Shown here piece after piece: positions 6,730 to 16,195 of a stretch of 64,000 nt of DNA; within the stretch, counting starts at the first letter, position 1; every line of letters starts with the position of its first letter. The translations under genes and the position numbers were made by a program. Origin of the DNA: Cytophagales bacterium (GTDB lineage Bacteria > Bacteroidota > Bacteroidia > Cytophagales > Microscillaceae). The notes beneath the pieces are model-generated. The model saw only the letters and a list, made by a program, of their open reading frames with translations, made no database searches and was not told the origin of the DNA. Where the stretch lies: positions 1-64,000 of the forward strand of contig RDZE01000014.1 in the NCBI GenBank assembly GCA_004293905.1, written 5' to 3'.

Positions 6730-8151
6730 ATGAGTGATACGAGCAAAACTCCCGAAAAGAAAGGGCAAGGGATAGGACACGAAATATACCCTATGCGCAT
6801 AGTGGGTTATTTAGTGCTTTGTGCTGAGTTGTGGCTTACTATGTACCAAAAACCTACATCAACCCATACTATTTATATTTTTTGGATAGCTTACTTTTTT
6901 TTCTATCCGCATATCATTTTCCAAATTTATCGATATTTTCATTCTCATAACAATATAGAGCGCACTTGGCTCATTTTAGATTTATTTTGGATTGGCATTG
7001 TGATTGTCATGATTGATTTTTCTTTGATGCCAACAATGGCACTCATTGTTTATAGTACAGCCACTTGCATAGGCATCGGTGGAATACCGATGTGGCTGAA
7101 GGGAATTGCTGCTTTGGGTATTTCATTATTATTAATGTGGCTTTTCTGGGGTAGTTTCGAACTCACCCAAGAATCCAATGTTTGGTCAGATGTGATAGGT
7201 TTCGTATATATGTTTTTAGGTTTCAATGCCTACAATTTTGCATATTACAGACGAAGCATCACCTACAAAAATATACGCATAAAGATAGAAAAACAAACCA
7301 TAGAGATAGCAGAACAAAAAGAAGAAATAGAACAGCAACACGAAAAATTAGAAGACCAAAATAAACTATTAGAAGAAAGCATCAAACGAGCAGAATTTAT
7401 CCAAAAAGCCATTTTAAGACCTGAAAGTGAAATTCAAAAAGAACTGAAAATCCCTATTTTCATTTTCCTCGAACCCCATAGCAAAGTATCAGGCGATTTT
7501 TATTGGTGTGGAGAAGTGAATGAGAAAAAAATCATCATTGCGGCGGATTGCACAGGACACGGCATACCCGGTGCTATGATTAGTATGATAGGCTATGACA
7601 TACTCAATCAAATTATTAACCTACACCAAATCACACAAGCAGACAAAATACTCTCTCAATTAGACGAAGAAATTAGCAAGGTTTTTCACCAATATGAAAC
7701 CAACAAAGAAGATGCTAACCATGACGGAATGGACATCAGTATTTGTATCTATGACCCTAAAAATGATATTTTAGAATACGGAGGGGCTAAACAAGGACTA
7801 ATTTATATACAAGACAATGTACTTCAAGAAATAAAACCGAACAAAGTAGAGATTGGGGGCGGTTTCAAATACAAGAAAATTTTTGAATCTCATCAAATAG
7901 CACTCAAAGGCAAAGATACCATGATTTATTTGAGTAGTGATGGCTATCAAGACCAATTTGGAGGCAAAGAAAATAAAAAATTTATGCGTGCGAGGCTCAA
8001 AAAACTATTTTTGCAACTCAACAGCCTACCACTGAGCGAGCAAAAAAAACATTTAGGGCAAGCGTTTTATGATTGGAAAGCTAATCGATCTCAAACAGAT
8101 GACGTACTCATTATGGGTTTTAGATTGAATAGCAACACAAATTTTGGATAA
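6730..8151 (+). CDS. Membrane-anchored SpoIIE-type serine phosphatase
   Basis: A PP2C-family (SpoIIE/RsbU) protein phosphatase. I chose the ATG at 6730 (MSDTSKTP, 473 residues) because an upstream TTG at 6700 falls in the promoter. The N-terminal 180 residues contain six or seven hydrophobic segments, a sensor-like membrane domain. A coiled coil rich in E, K and Q follows (roughly 190-245), then the phosphatase domain with SGDFYW, the metal-binding AADCTGHGIPGA and the late SDGYQDQFGG. It probably dephosphorylates an anti-sigma-antagonist-like regulator. No such partner is adjacent; the nearest are the SiaC-like proteins at 25262 and 27811. The domain closely resembles that of the TPR phosphatase at 25779. 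Confidence 0.88.
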   Translation: MSDTSKTPEKKGQGIGHEIYPMRIVGYLVLCAELWLTMYQKPTSTHTIYIFWIAYFFFYPHIIFQIYRYFHSHNNIERTWLILDLFWIGIVIVMIDFSLMPTMALIVYSTATCIGIGGIPMWLKGIAALGISLLLMWLFWGSFELTQESNVWSDVIGFVYMFLGFNAYNFAYYRRSITYKNIRIKIEKQTIEIAEQKEEIEQQHEKLEDQNKLLEESIKRAEFIQKAILRPESEIQKELKIPIFIFLEPHSKVSGDFYWCGEVNEKKIIIAADCTGHGIPGAMISMIGYDILNQIINLHQITQADKILSQLDEEISKVFHQYETNKEDANHDGMDISICIYDPKNDILEYGGAKQGLIYIQDNVLQEIKPNKVEIGGGFKYKKIFESHQIALKGKDTMIYLSSDGYQDQFGGKENKKFMRARLKKLFLQLNSLPLSEQKKHLGQAFYDWKANRSQTDDVLIMGFRLNSNTNFG

Positions 8152-8173
8152 AATAAAAACCAAAATAGTTTTT

Positions 8174-8181
8174 TATATTTG
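8174..8181 (+). promoter_or_regulatory. -7 element immediately before queG
   Basis: TATATTTG matches TAnnTTTG and ends only five bases before the ATG at 8187 (another ATG is at 8183 in a different frame). Transcription starting the usual few bases downstream would give a nearly leaderless mRNA. No well-spaced -33 element is visible. Confidence 0.4.
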
Positions 8182-8186
8182 TATGC

Positions 8187-9128
8187 ATGAATGCTATCCA
8201 AACAGAGAAAAACACACTCTACATTAAACAACGCGCAAAAGACATCGGTTTCGATTTTTGTGGCATTTCCAAAGCCGATTTTTTGGCTACCGAAGCCCCA
8301 CGCCTTGAAAAATGGCTCAAAGAAGAAAAACACGGAAAAATGAGCTATATGGAACAACATTTTGACAAACGCCTCGACCCAAGACTTTTGGTAGAAGGGG
8401 CAAAATCTGTAGTGTCATTGTTGTATAATTACTATCCTCCTGCCGATGCCAAACTCCCCGAAGGCAAAAACGATTTCAAAATTGCCAAATATGCCTATGG
8501 AGAAGATTATCACTTTGTAATAAAAGAAAAACTACACACCCTATTACACCATATACAACAGGATATAGGCGAAATCAACGGACGCGTCTTTGTAGATTCT
8601 GCCCCCGTTATGGACAAGGCTTGGGCAGCCAAAAGTGGTTTGGGTTGGATAGGCAAAAATACCAATCTCATTCATAAAAAAACAGGTAGTTTTTTCTTCA
8701 TCGCCGAGCTCATCATAGACCTCGAACTACTCCCCGATGCACCCATCGCCGATTATTGCGGCACCTGCCAGCGGTGTGTAGAAGCCTGCCCCACTGATGC
8801 CCTTCATACACCTTACACTATAGATGGCAGTCGTTGTATCTCTTATTTTACTATAGAACTCAAAGAAAATATTCCCACTTCCGTAAAAGGGCAGTTTGAG
8901 AATTGGATTTTTGGTTGCGATATTTGCCAAGATGTTTGCCCTTGGAATCGCTTTGCAAAGCCCCATCAAACTCCGGCTTTTTTACCCTCCACCACTTTGC
9001 AAAACTTCAAAAAAGAAGATTGGACAGAACTTACAGAAGACGTTTTTCAGAAGGTTTTTAAAAAAAGCCCTCTAAAAAGAGCTAAATACGAAGGTTTGCG
9101 CCGAAATATTGGATTTATACAATCTTAA
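8187..9128 (+). CDS. queG: Epoxyqueuosine reductase QueG
   Basis: Reduces epoxyqueuosine to queuosine in tRNA, the last step of the Q pathway, using cobalamin and two [4Fe-4S] clusters. The 313-residue length fits the shorter QueG form without HEAT repeats. The two ferredoxin-type clusters are visible as [12 protein letters not shown] and [13 protein letters not shown], together with the upstream QueG segments HGKMSYM and [20 protein letters not shown]. Cytoplasmic. The next gene follows after 46 bp and may be cotranscribed. The identification is secure. Confidence 0.95.
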   Translation: MNAIQTEKNTLYIKQRAKDIGFDFCGISKADFLATEAPRLEKWLKEEKHGKMSYMEQHFDKRLDPRLLVEGAKSVVSLLYNYYPPADAKLPEGKNDFKIAKYAYGEDYHFVIKEKLHTLLHHIQQDIGEINGRVFVDSAPVMDKAWAAKSGLGWIGKNTNLIHKKTGSFFFIAELIIDLELLPDAPIADYCGTCQRCVEACPTDALHTPYTIDGSRCISYFTIELKENIPTSVKGQFENWIFGCDICQDVCPWNRFAKPHQTPAFLPSTTLQNFKKEDWTELTEDVFQKVFKKSPLKRAKYEGLRRNIGFIQS

Positions 9129-9174
9129 ATTGTAATTTTACCATCAAAATATACGCTCTTATCACTCAATTATT

Positions 9175-9945
9175 ATGTGCCTCATTACTTTTGCTTGGAA
9201 AGCGCACCCCCGATACAAGTTAGTATTCATCAGCAATAGAGATGAATTTTACCAACGCCCCACCTTACCACTTCAACGCTGGCAACAACAACCCCATATC
9301 TTTTCGGGTATAGACCAAAAAGGGGGGGGGACTTGGTTAGGTCTTACAGAAAAAGGTCGCTTTGCCGCACTGACCAACTACCGCGACCCCAAAAATATCA
9401 ATGAAAATGCCCCCTCAAGAGGTTTTCTTACTACTGATTTTCTTAGCTCAGCAACAGACCCTTTGCCCTATTTGGAGCAAATAAAAGCAGAAAACAAGCC
9501 CTACAATGGTTTTAATCTTTTGGTAGGAAAAATGCAAGACGAGCAACTCTATTATTATTCTAACTATGCCGAAACCATACAAACCCTCGAGGCTGGCATC
9601 TATGGACTAAGCAACCACCTACTCAATACCTCTTGGTTCAAGGTGCGAACACTCAAAGAAGGTTTTCAAAATATATTAGCAAATGAGGAACAATTAGATG
9701 TAGGCATTTTTTTTGACCTTCTGCACAATACCACCCCTGCCCCCGAAAATGAACTACAACAAACAGGCTTATCCACAGAAATGGAAACCATGCTTTCTCC
9801 TATTTTCATCAAAAGCCCGCACTATGGTAGTTGCGCCTCATCAGTAATCCTGCTCGATTATAAAGGGCACATTACTTTTGCCGAAAAAAACTACAATACC
9901 CCCGACCAAAAAAACGTCATACAACTATTCCGATTCAAATTATAA
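9175..9945 (+). CDS. NRDE family protein (TANGO2-like)
   Basis: 256 residues. The N-terminus MCLITFAW followed by FISNRDEFYQRP contains the signature NRDE motif and the usual second-position cysteine of this family (Ntn-hydrolase-like fold). The GGGTWLGL motif near residue 52 is also typical. The biochemical role of bacterial members is not settled; the eukaryotic relative TANGO2 has been tied to heme or lipid handling. The codons of GGG-T lie in a run of nine G residues (9322-9330), an unusual homopolymer in this AT-rich DNA, but the frame is intact. It converges with the lipoprotein gene, leaving one base between the stop codons. Confidence 0.9.
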   Translation: MCLITFAWKAHPRYKLVFISNRDEFYQRPTLPLQRWQQQPHIFSGIDQKGGGTWLGLTEKGRFAALTNYRDPKNINENAPSRGFLTTDFLSSATDPLPYLEQIKAENKPYNGFNLLVGKMQDEQLYYYSNYAETIQTLEAGIYGLSNHLLNTSWFKVRTLKEGFQNILANEEQLDVGIFFDLLHNTTPAPENELQQTGLSTEMETMLSPIFIKSPHYGSCASSVILLDYKGHITFAEKNYNTPDQKNVIQLFRFKL

Positions 9946-9946
9946 A

Positions 9947-11269
9947 CTAATCGCTTTCATAAGCTCCTATGTCTTTGGGCGATAGTCTTGTTTTACCCCT
10001 TATATCCTTACTAACACTTCCTTCAGAGGCTTTGCCAATGGCGGGAGAGTTAGTTTTGAGTATAAAGTCGCGGTTTTTAGTATCCACAAACAAAGGGTCA
10101 GTATTCCGAATGTTTTGATTGCCTTCAAAGACAGAAGTCAACAAAGATTTCACCAAACAATGTTGCCAAGTAGCCGATAAATTGCTTGTAGGTAGGCTAA
10201 ACTCCTCATTTCTACTTCCCCAAACAATCGTATTTGTCCATTTCAGTTGCAAAACTGTTTTCAAATCATTAATCACTACCGAAGGACTCACGCGTCCCTC
10301 AGCATTAAAAAGTGTAGCATGGATTATTTCACTACGTCCGCCTTGAGTACAATAAACAAGAGCTTGCGTACAGAAATTGACCAATAAATTTTCAGCATAC
10401 CAATCTGCATTGTCAGCTCTGATGCCATATTGTGTCATATTCTGAATCAGGACATTGCGTAGCTGATAACTTGGCGTAGCTTCTATACCTTTTCCCTGCA
10501 ACCAAAGAGCCGTTTGTGCATTTTTCAGTTCCACAAATTGCAACTCAGCCGTACTATTAGCCGCCAACCGAATGCCCTGCCATTGCCCTGCTTGCTCACT
10601 CAATTCAGCCTCTTGCCTAAAACCACGCATTTGTATCCACTTTTGCGCCTGCCCTACTGCCTTCAAATTGCCATATACTTGCATATAGGCTTGGTTGAAA
10701 AAAAACACACGCGCACTATCTTCTATAGTAAGAGTAGCCCCCACCTGCACCACCACCGAATCCATCACTACATAGGGTTTGTTTTTGCTCCAAAAAGTAT
10801 TTTGCGCAATGCTCCCCTGCCTAATCAACTCCACAGGCTGCCCCCAAGCCAATAGCAAAACCGTTTGGGTTTGGTCTTTTTGCGTAAAAATGAGAGAGTC
10901 TAAACGTTGGTTGATTTCCGATTGTAATGTATTGGCAAAAGTAGCTTCTACCAATATGAGCAAACTATCGCGCCCCAAAAGTTCTACATTGCTGAACGTT
11001 GTCGCTTTTTTTCCTCTTATCATCAAAGAAAAAGGTGAGTTGGTAGCATTTTTTAGCCCTATGTAATCTATATAAATCGTTTTAGCCGAAGGATTATATA
11101 CCCTCAAACGCTGCGTAGTAGTACGAAAACCTGCCAAAACCGTATCAAAAATGATGATGTCTTCCGAGAAAGATAATTGTACGGCATTCGTTTCCACAGA
11201 TAGCTCTTCGAAGGTGCAAGCAAACAACAAACAACCCAAAAAGAATAATAAATAATGGCTTGATTTCAT
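9947..11269 (-). CDS. Beta-helix lipoprotein (choice-of-anchor Q-like)
   Basis: 440 residues with a lipoprotein signal peptide: basic start, hydrophobic core and lipobox LLFAC with the cysteine near residue 18. The middle shows repeating short strands typical of a right-handed parallel beta-helix (VFFFNQAYMQVYGNLKAVG, WQGIRLAANSTAELQFVEL). The C-terminus DPLFVDTKNRDF, then NSPAIGKA and DIGAYESD, is the hallmark ending of the choice-of-anchor Q/right-handed beta-helix family. It is probably anchored at the outer membrane or cell surface. Substrate unknown. It is divergent from topA. Confidence 0.85.
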   Translation of the reverse strand: MKSSHYLLFFLGCLLFACTFEELSVETNAVQLSFSEDIIIFDTVLAGFRTTTQRLRVYNPSAKTIYIDYIGLKNATNSPFSLMIRGKKATTFSNVELLGRDSLLILVEATFANTLQSEINQRLDSLIFTQKDQTQTVLLLAWGQPVELIRQGSIAQNTFWSKNKPYVVMDSVVVQVGATLTIEDSARVFFFNQAYMQVYGNLKAVGQAQKWIQMRGFRQEAELSEQAGQWQGIRLAANSTAELQFVELKNAQTALWLQGKGIEATPSYQLRNVLIQNMTQYGIRADNADWYAENLLVNFCTQALVYCTQGGRSEIIHATLFNAEGRVSPSVVINDLKTVLQLKWTNTIVWGSRNEEFSLPTSNLSATWQHCLVKSLLTSVFEGNQNIRNTDPLFVDTKNRDFILKTNSPAIGKASEGSVSKDIRGKTRLSPKDIGAYESD

Positions 11270-11376
11270 AAAAAGCTAAACTTTTTTATTCAAACTTTCG
11301 ATTAATTTAAAAATAAACGACAATTTTGCAACAATTTTTGATAATATACTTAATAAACGATTAAAACAAACTGCTT

Positions 11377-13725
11377 ATGTCAAAAAATTTGGTTATTGTA
11401 GAATCACCCGCCAAAGCCAAAACAATAGAAGGATATTTGGGCAAAGATTACACTGTAAAATCAAGTTATGGTCACGTGCGTGATTTGCCAAAAACCAATG
11501 ATGCCATCGATGTTGATAACAATTTTACTCCCACCTACATCGTCCCTGACGATAAAAAAAGTGTAGTGAATGAACTGAAAAAAATGGTCAAAGATTCCGA
11601 AACTGTTTGGTTAGCCACTGACGACGACCGCGAAGGCGAAGCCATCTCTTGGCACTTGTACGAAACCTTAGACCTGAAAAAGAAAGATACCAAAAGAATT
11701 GTATTCCGCGAAATCACCAAAAATGCTATTCTGAACGCCATCAAAGCACCACGCACCATAGACCTCGACTTGGTCAATGCACAACAAGCAAGGCGCGTTT
11801 TAGACCGTTTAGTAGGCTTCGAAATATCTCCTATTCTTTGGAAACAAATCAAAACAGGGCTTTCCGCTGGGCGCGTCCAATCAGTAGCTGTTCGTGTTAT
11901 AGTAGAGCGTGAAAGAGAAATACTCCAATTTGTGCCACAATCTTCTTTCAAAATTTCGGCACAATTCAAAGTAGATAAAAATAAAATACTCGTTGCCGAA
12001 CTCAATGAGAAAGTAGAAAAAGAAACCGATGCTTATTCTTTTTTAGAAAAATGCATAGAGGCAATTTTTACCATCAAAAACTTAGAAGTAAAACCTGCCA
12101 AAAAATCGCCTTCACCTCCCTTCACTACCTCTACACTACAACAAGAAGCAGGGCGAAAACTTAGCTTCTCAGTAGCACAAACCATGAGCATAGCCCAAAG
12201 ACTGTACGAATCGGGGAAAATATCGTATATGCGTACCGACTCTACCAGCCTCTCGCAAGAAGCTATGCAAAAAGCCGCCGAAGCCATAGAAGGTAATTTT
12301 GGTAAAAACTATGTCCAAAACCGACAATACCAAACCAAATCGGAATCGGCACAAGAAGCCCACGAAGCCATCAGACCGACTGACTTCAACGTTACTAAAA
12401 TCACAGGCGACCGCAACGAACAACGCCTCTATGAACTCATCTGGAAAAGAGCTATTGCTTCGCAAATGGCTGACGCTCAACTCGAACGAACCATCGCGAC
12501 CATCGCCATAGACCCCGTAGGCTACAACCAAAAGAACAATACCAAAACGACCATGCCCGACCTCGTAGCGCGTGGTGAAGTAATCAAGTTTGAAGGCTTT
12601 CTGAAAGTATACTTAGAATCTAAAGACGATGACGATGATGATGAGGACACCAAAGGAATGTTGCCACCACTGAACATAGGTCAAACGCTGTTGTTCCAAG
12701 AAATGCACGCCACCGAACGATTTACACGCGCCGCCGCCCGATATACCGAAGCCAGTTTGGTAAAAAAACTTGAAGAAATGGGCATCGGGCGACCTTCTAC
12801 CTACGCCCCAACCATCTCTACGATACAAAAAAGAGCCTATGTAATCAAAGAAGACCGCGAAGGCAAAGAACGTATTTACAAAGAACTACTGCTGAAAGAG
12901 GCTGAAATCATTACTAAAAAAAATAAAGAAACCGTAGGCACAGAAAAAGCAAAACTTTTCCCTACCGATATGGGCTTCTTGGTCAATGATTTTCTTACTC
13001 AACATTTCGACCGTATTATGGATTATTCTTTTACGGCACAAGTAGAAAAAGAATTTGACGAAATTGCGCATGGCAAGAAACAATGGATAGAAATGTTGCA
13101 AACTTTCTACAAGAGTTTCAAAGAAAAAGTAAATGCCAGCCAAGGCGTAGAACGTACTACTGTTAATAAAACACGAATTTTGGGCAATGACCCCGTCAGC
13201 GGGCAAGAAATAAAAGTAACCATAGGCAGATATGGGGCTTATGTACAAATAGGCGAAGTATCGGAAGCCGAACCCAAACCCCCAAGAGCAAGCCTCAAAA
13301 AAGGGCAAAACATAGAAAGTATCACATTTGAAGAAGCCTTAGAATTATTCAAACTTCCAAGACAGGTAGGTGCTTTTGAAGACAAACCAATGACTGCCGC
13401 CATAGGAAAGTTTGGTCCTTATGTAAAACACGATGGTAAATTTTACTCCATACCCAAAGAAGAAGACCCTCTGAGCATCAGCGAAGAGCGCGCCATAGAA
13501 CTGATTACCTTGAAAAGGAAACAAGACAGTGAAAAAATTATCAAATCTTTTGCTGAAAATGCCGAAGTGCAAATCCTTAACGGACGCTACGGACCTTATA
13601 TCAAAATAGGTGATAAAAACATCAAAATTCCAAAAGGAAAAGAACCTGCTTCGCTTACCTTAGAGGAGTGTTTGGCATTGGCTGAAGAAAAACCTGCGAA
13701 CAACACAAAAGGAAAGAAAAAATAA
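11377..13725 (+). CDS. topA: DNA topoisomerase I
   Basis: Type IA topoisomerase that relaxes negative supercoils. The Toprim domain is at the N-terminus (IVESPAKAKTIEGYLG; DDDREGEAISWH with the metal-binding acidic triad), and the active-site tyrosine is Y284 in SYMRTDSTSLS. The 782-residue protein ends in three glycine-rich Toprim C-terminal repeats (GRYGAYVQIG, GKFGPYVKHDG, GRYGPYIKIGD) instead of cysteine zinc ribbons, as is common in Bacteroidota. An Asp/Glu run (DDDDDDEDT) lies near residue 420. Its stop codon overlaps the next ATG by one base, so topA and the Nudix gene form an operon. Confidence 0.97.
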   Translation: MSKNLVIVESPAKAKTIEGYLGKDYTVKSSYGHVRDLPKTNDAIDVDNNFTPTYIVPDDKKSVVNELKKMVKDSETVWLATDDDREGEAISWHLYETLDLKKKDTKRIVFREITKNAILNAIKAPRTIDLDLVNAQQARRVLDRLVGFEISPILWKQIKTGLSAGRVQSVAVRVIVEREREILQFVPQSSFKISAQFKVDKNKILVAELNEKVEKETDAYSFLEKCIEAIFTIKNLEVKPAKKSPSPPFTTSTLQQEAGRKLSFSVAQTMSIAQRLYESGKISYMRTDSTSLSQEAMQKAAEAIEGNFGKNYVQNRQYQTKSESAQEAHEAIRPTDFNVTKITGDRNEQRLYELIWKRAIASQMADAQLERTIATIAIDPVGYNQKNNTKTTMPDLVARGEVIKFEGFLKVYLESKDDDDDDEDTKGMLPPLNIGQTLLFQEMHATERFTRAAARYTEASLVKKLEEMGIGRPSTYAPTISTIQKRAYVIKEDREGKERIYKELLLKEAEIITKKNKETVGTEKAKLFPTDMGFLVNDFLTQHFDRIMDYSFTAQVEKEFDEIAHGKKQWIEMLQTFYKSFKEKVNASQGVERTTVNKTRILGNDPVSGQEIKVTIGRYGAYVQIGEVSEAEPKPPRASLKKGQNIESITFEEALELFKLPRQVGAFEDKPMTAAIGKFGPYVKHDGKFYSIPKEEDPLSISEERAIELITLKRKQDSEKIIKSFAENAEVQILNGRYGPYIKIGDKNIKIPKGKEPASLTLEECLALAEEKPANNTKGKKK

Positions 13726-14276
13726 TGCTTCACTCCGAAGAAAATCCTTGGAAAACACTTAGCACGCGCACTATCTACGAAAACCCTTGGATAAAAGTAG
13801 AAGAAGACCAAGTACTGAACCCTGCCCAAAATCAAGGTATTTATGGCAGGGTAATGTTCAAAAGCAAAGCCATCGGGATTGTTCCCTTAGACGAACACCT
13901 ACACACCTATTTAGTAGGGCAATACCGCTATGCACTCCACGAATATTCTTGGGAAATTCCGATGGGAGGAAGCCCCGAAGGAGAAGATATTTTATACACA
14001 GCACAGCGCGAGCTAAAAGAAGAAACAGGCTTGGAGGCTCAAAAATGGGAAATGATAGCACGTATTCATACCTCTAACTCTGTAACCAATGAAGAGGGGT
14101 TTGTATTTTTAGCAGAAAACCTAACCCTTGGCGAAACACATTTCGAAGAAACCGAAGTCATACAAATTAAAAGAGTGCCCCTTCAAGAGGCTATTGAAAT
14201 GGTAATGCAAAACAACATCACTGATAGCATCAGCGTAGCCGGGCTTTTGAAAGTAGCACGGCTCAAAAATTTATGA
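13725..14276 (+). CDS. Nudix hydrolase (ADP-ribose pyrophosphatase-like)
   Basis: 183 residues with an exact Nudix box GX5EX7REUXEEXGU at residues 81-103 (ends in RELKEETGL). The preceding YRYALHEYSWEIPMGG and overall length resemble ADP-ribose pyrophosphatases, so cleavage of ADP-ribose or a related nucleotide diphosphate is likely; the exact substrate cannot be read. Translation is coupled to topA (TAATG). Its last 94 bp overlap the end of the convergent glycosyltransferase gene. Confidence 0.9.
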   Translation: MLHSEENPWKTLSTRTIYENPWIKVEEDQVLNPAQNQGIYGRVMFKSKAIGIVPLDEHLHTYLVGQYRYALHEYSWEIPMGGSPEGEDILYTAQRELKEETGLEAQKWEMIARIHTSNSVTNEEGFVFLAENLTLGETHFEETEVIQIKRVPLQEAIEMVMQNNITDSISVAGLLKVARLKNL

Positions 14277-15013
14277 AAAAAAGCCCTTAGCACAATCCAA
14301 AAATGACGCAAAAGAGTCGGTACAAAGCCAAAATGCCTACTCAAAACCCAAAAACGGTCTATCAATGATTTTCTAAGATGTTTTTGTGAAAAACCACCCA
14401 ACAAATAATTGACCATTACGATATTGGTAGGTTGTATTTTTTTTGCCTTCTTCAATACTTCTATCACCCAATCAATATCTGCACTGTAACGGTGTTTGGT
14501 ACGGTAAAAAGGGGCTATCGCGCGTCTTACTATCATCGCCTGATGGCATACTACCATGCCATAGCGCAGACTTTTCCAAGTAAGTTTTTGAGGCAATATT
14601 TGTGTTGTAATTTGACTTCGCAACCCTATAACTTGATTTTCTTCATTTATACACATGGTTTCGCCAAAGTATACATCGGCATTGGGCGCACAATCAATAC
14701 TTTTTTCTAACACATCGGCACTTGCGATATAGTCGCCTGCATTCAAAAACACAACATAATCACCTGTGGCTTTTTGCAAACCCTTATTCATAGCATCGTA
14801 CAAACCTTTATCGGGTTCGCTCTGAATGTGCATCACGATATTAGGAGGACATTGTTTTGCATATTTTTCGGCGATGGCTATAGTATTGTCGCGCGATGCC
14901 CCATCTATAATCCAATATTCAATGCTAGGATAAGTTTGAGCAAATACACTCTGAATGGTCTTTTCTAAAAATTTTTCGGCTTGGAAGGTAATCGTAATAA
15001 TAGAAATTTTCAT
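14183..15013 (-). CDS. Family 2 glycosyltransferase
   Basis: 276 residues with a GT-A fold start: MKISIITITFQAEKFLEKTI, WIIDGASRDNT, then SEPDKGLYDAMNKGLQ and FLNAGDY (the DXD-equivalent region). This arrangement is typical of GT2 enzymes that add a sugar to a surface polysaccharide or lipid. The C-terminus FHKFLSRATFKS continues through hydrophobic residues into DNA that also encodes the end of the Nudix protein on the other strand, which may be a read-on extension. No other polysaccharide genes are adjacent, so its pathway is unknown. Confidence 0.9.
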   Translation of the reverse strand: MKISIITITFQAEKFLEKTIQSVFAQTYPSIEYWIIDGASRDNTIAIAEKYAKQCPPNIVMHIQSEPDKGLYDAMNKGLQKATGDYVVFLNAGDYIASADVLEKSIDCAPNADVYFGETMCINEENQVIGLRSQITTQILPQKLTWKSLRYGMVVCHQAMIVRRAIAPFYRTKHRYSADIDWVIEVLKKAKKIQPTNIVMVNYLLGGFSQKHLRKSLIDRFWVLSRHFGFVPTLLRHFWIVLRAFFHKFLSRATFKSPATLMLSVMLFCITISIAS

Positions 15014-15054
15014 GGAGTAAAGTTAGTAATTATCACCAATCAGGGGATAGAGAT

Positions 15055-16110
15055 TTAATAAGTTTTTTTCCAGATAAGTTCCCCTTTCTTGATACCAAAT
15101 ACATAAATAGTATCTTTTGTAGCAATATAAAATAGATCTCCATGTTGCCCAAAAAAGCGGGGTTTATCATTAATTGTTTGTGTCCAAATAAGATTTCCTT
15201 CTAAATCTGTACTATGAATCATAGGTTTTTCCTCTACAACAGTTGCATAGCTAAGAAACAATAAGCGGGTTTGTTGCTTGTCTGCTAATAGGAAGGCGGG
15301 CTTTATATATGTTTTTTGAGGAAATACCTTGCCATTGAAAGGGTTCTTAAGATATGTTCTGTCTGCCCCCTCCAATTCAATATAGGACTCTTTCAGTTTT
15401 AGGGGCTGTATATTGGGTGGTGTTAATGTTGTCTTTTTTACTTGTAGTTCAGGAGATAAATAATAATAATAACCATCAATGGCTTTTACACTTATCAAAT
15501 AATTGTTAATATCAAAGAGCAAATACTCGGAATGGTTTTTGTCTAACTTCGAGCTAAGTTGTGAAACTGTATTCAATAAATTATCGTCAATTGTAAGCAA
15601 TTCTTTCCCCGAAGGAAATTGATAAGCAGTGATTATATTGTGGTAGATCAATTTGCCTGAAATATTTTCAGGCGAAACCTCCCTGAACCATATTGTATCA
15701 TTTTTTAGCCCTATCAGCTCTGTATTGTTGTTCAAAGCCTTTCTAAAAAGCCTTTCACCAGAAACGATGTCTATACAGTGTACTCGATAATATTTACGTT
15801 GATTGCCACGATAATTCAGTTTGATTTCGTCAAAAGCCCAAAATTGAGTTGAATGGGGATGCATAACACAGAACTGAAAATTTTCAACATATCCATACTC
15901 TCTTGCATCTTGCGAACCCAATAAATAGTAAATACAACCCAATGATAGAGTAGAAAAAAGAACATAGAAAAGAGAGGTTTTTTTCCATTTTTGTTGAGTA
16001 ACAAGAACGATGCTAAATATCAATACCATAGAGGCTACTACTAAAATAGTAATTTTTAAAAAACTACTATAAAAAATCAAGTCCAATACTTCTTGAATAA
16101 AATTAGGCAT
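15055..16110 (-). CDS. Hypothetical membrane protein with PQQ-like propeller
   Basis: 351 residues. Two membrane segments lie near residues 15-38 and 46-62. A large soluble domain with alternating strands follows, including the repeat-type phrases NLIWTQTINDKP and KKGELIWKKTY that mark PQQ-like or similar beta-propeller blades. The soluble part is probably outside the cytoplasm. No specific family is recognised. The gene ends 41 bp before the glycosyltransferase start on the same strand, so cotranscription is possible. Its DNA is somewhat richer in A and T than the neighbours. Confidence 0.6.
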   Translation of the reverse strand: MPNFIQEVLDLIFYSSFLKITILVVASMVLIFSIVLVTQQKWKKTSLFYVLFSTLSLGCIYYLLGSQDAREYGYVENFQFCVMHPHSTQFWAFDEIKLNYRGNQRKYYRVHCIDIVSGERLFRKALNNNTELIGLKNDTIWFREVSPENISGKLIYHNIITAYQFPSGKELLTIDDNLLNTVSQLSSKLDKNHSEYLLFDINNYLISVKAIDGYYYYLSPELQVKKTTLTPPNIQPLKLKESYIELEGADRTYLKNPFNGKVFPQKTYIKPAFLLADKQQTRLLFLSYATVVEEKPMIHSTDLEGNLIWTQTINDKPRFFGQHGDLFYIATKDTIYVFGIKKGELIWKKTY

Positions 16111-16195
16111 AATTGTCGATAGTTTTATGTTATATTTCGTATTTACAATAGTACGCAGACAATATAGGACAAAATTTTAATAAAAAAAAATAACA

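Noticed and set aside
9175..9945. Frameshifted pseudogene caused by the nine-G run
   Set aside because: The frame is unbroken from start to stop and the motifs before and after the tract are in one frame.
12169..12531. Long antisense frames inside topA
   Set aside because: They have no start signals or family motifs and lie wholly within the conserved topoisomerase core.
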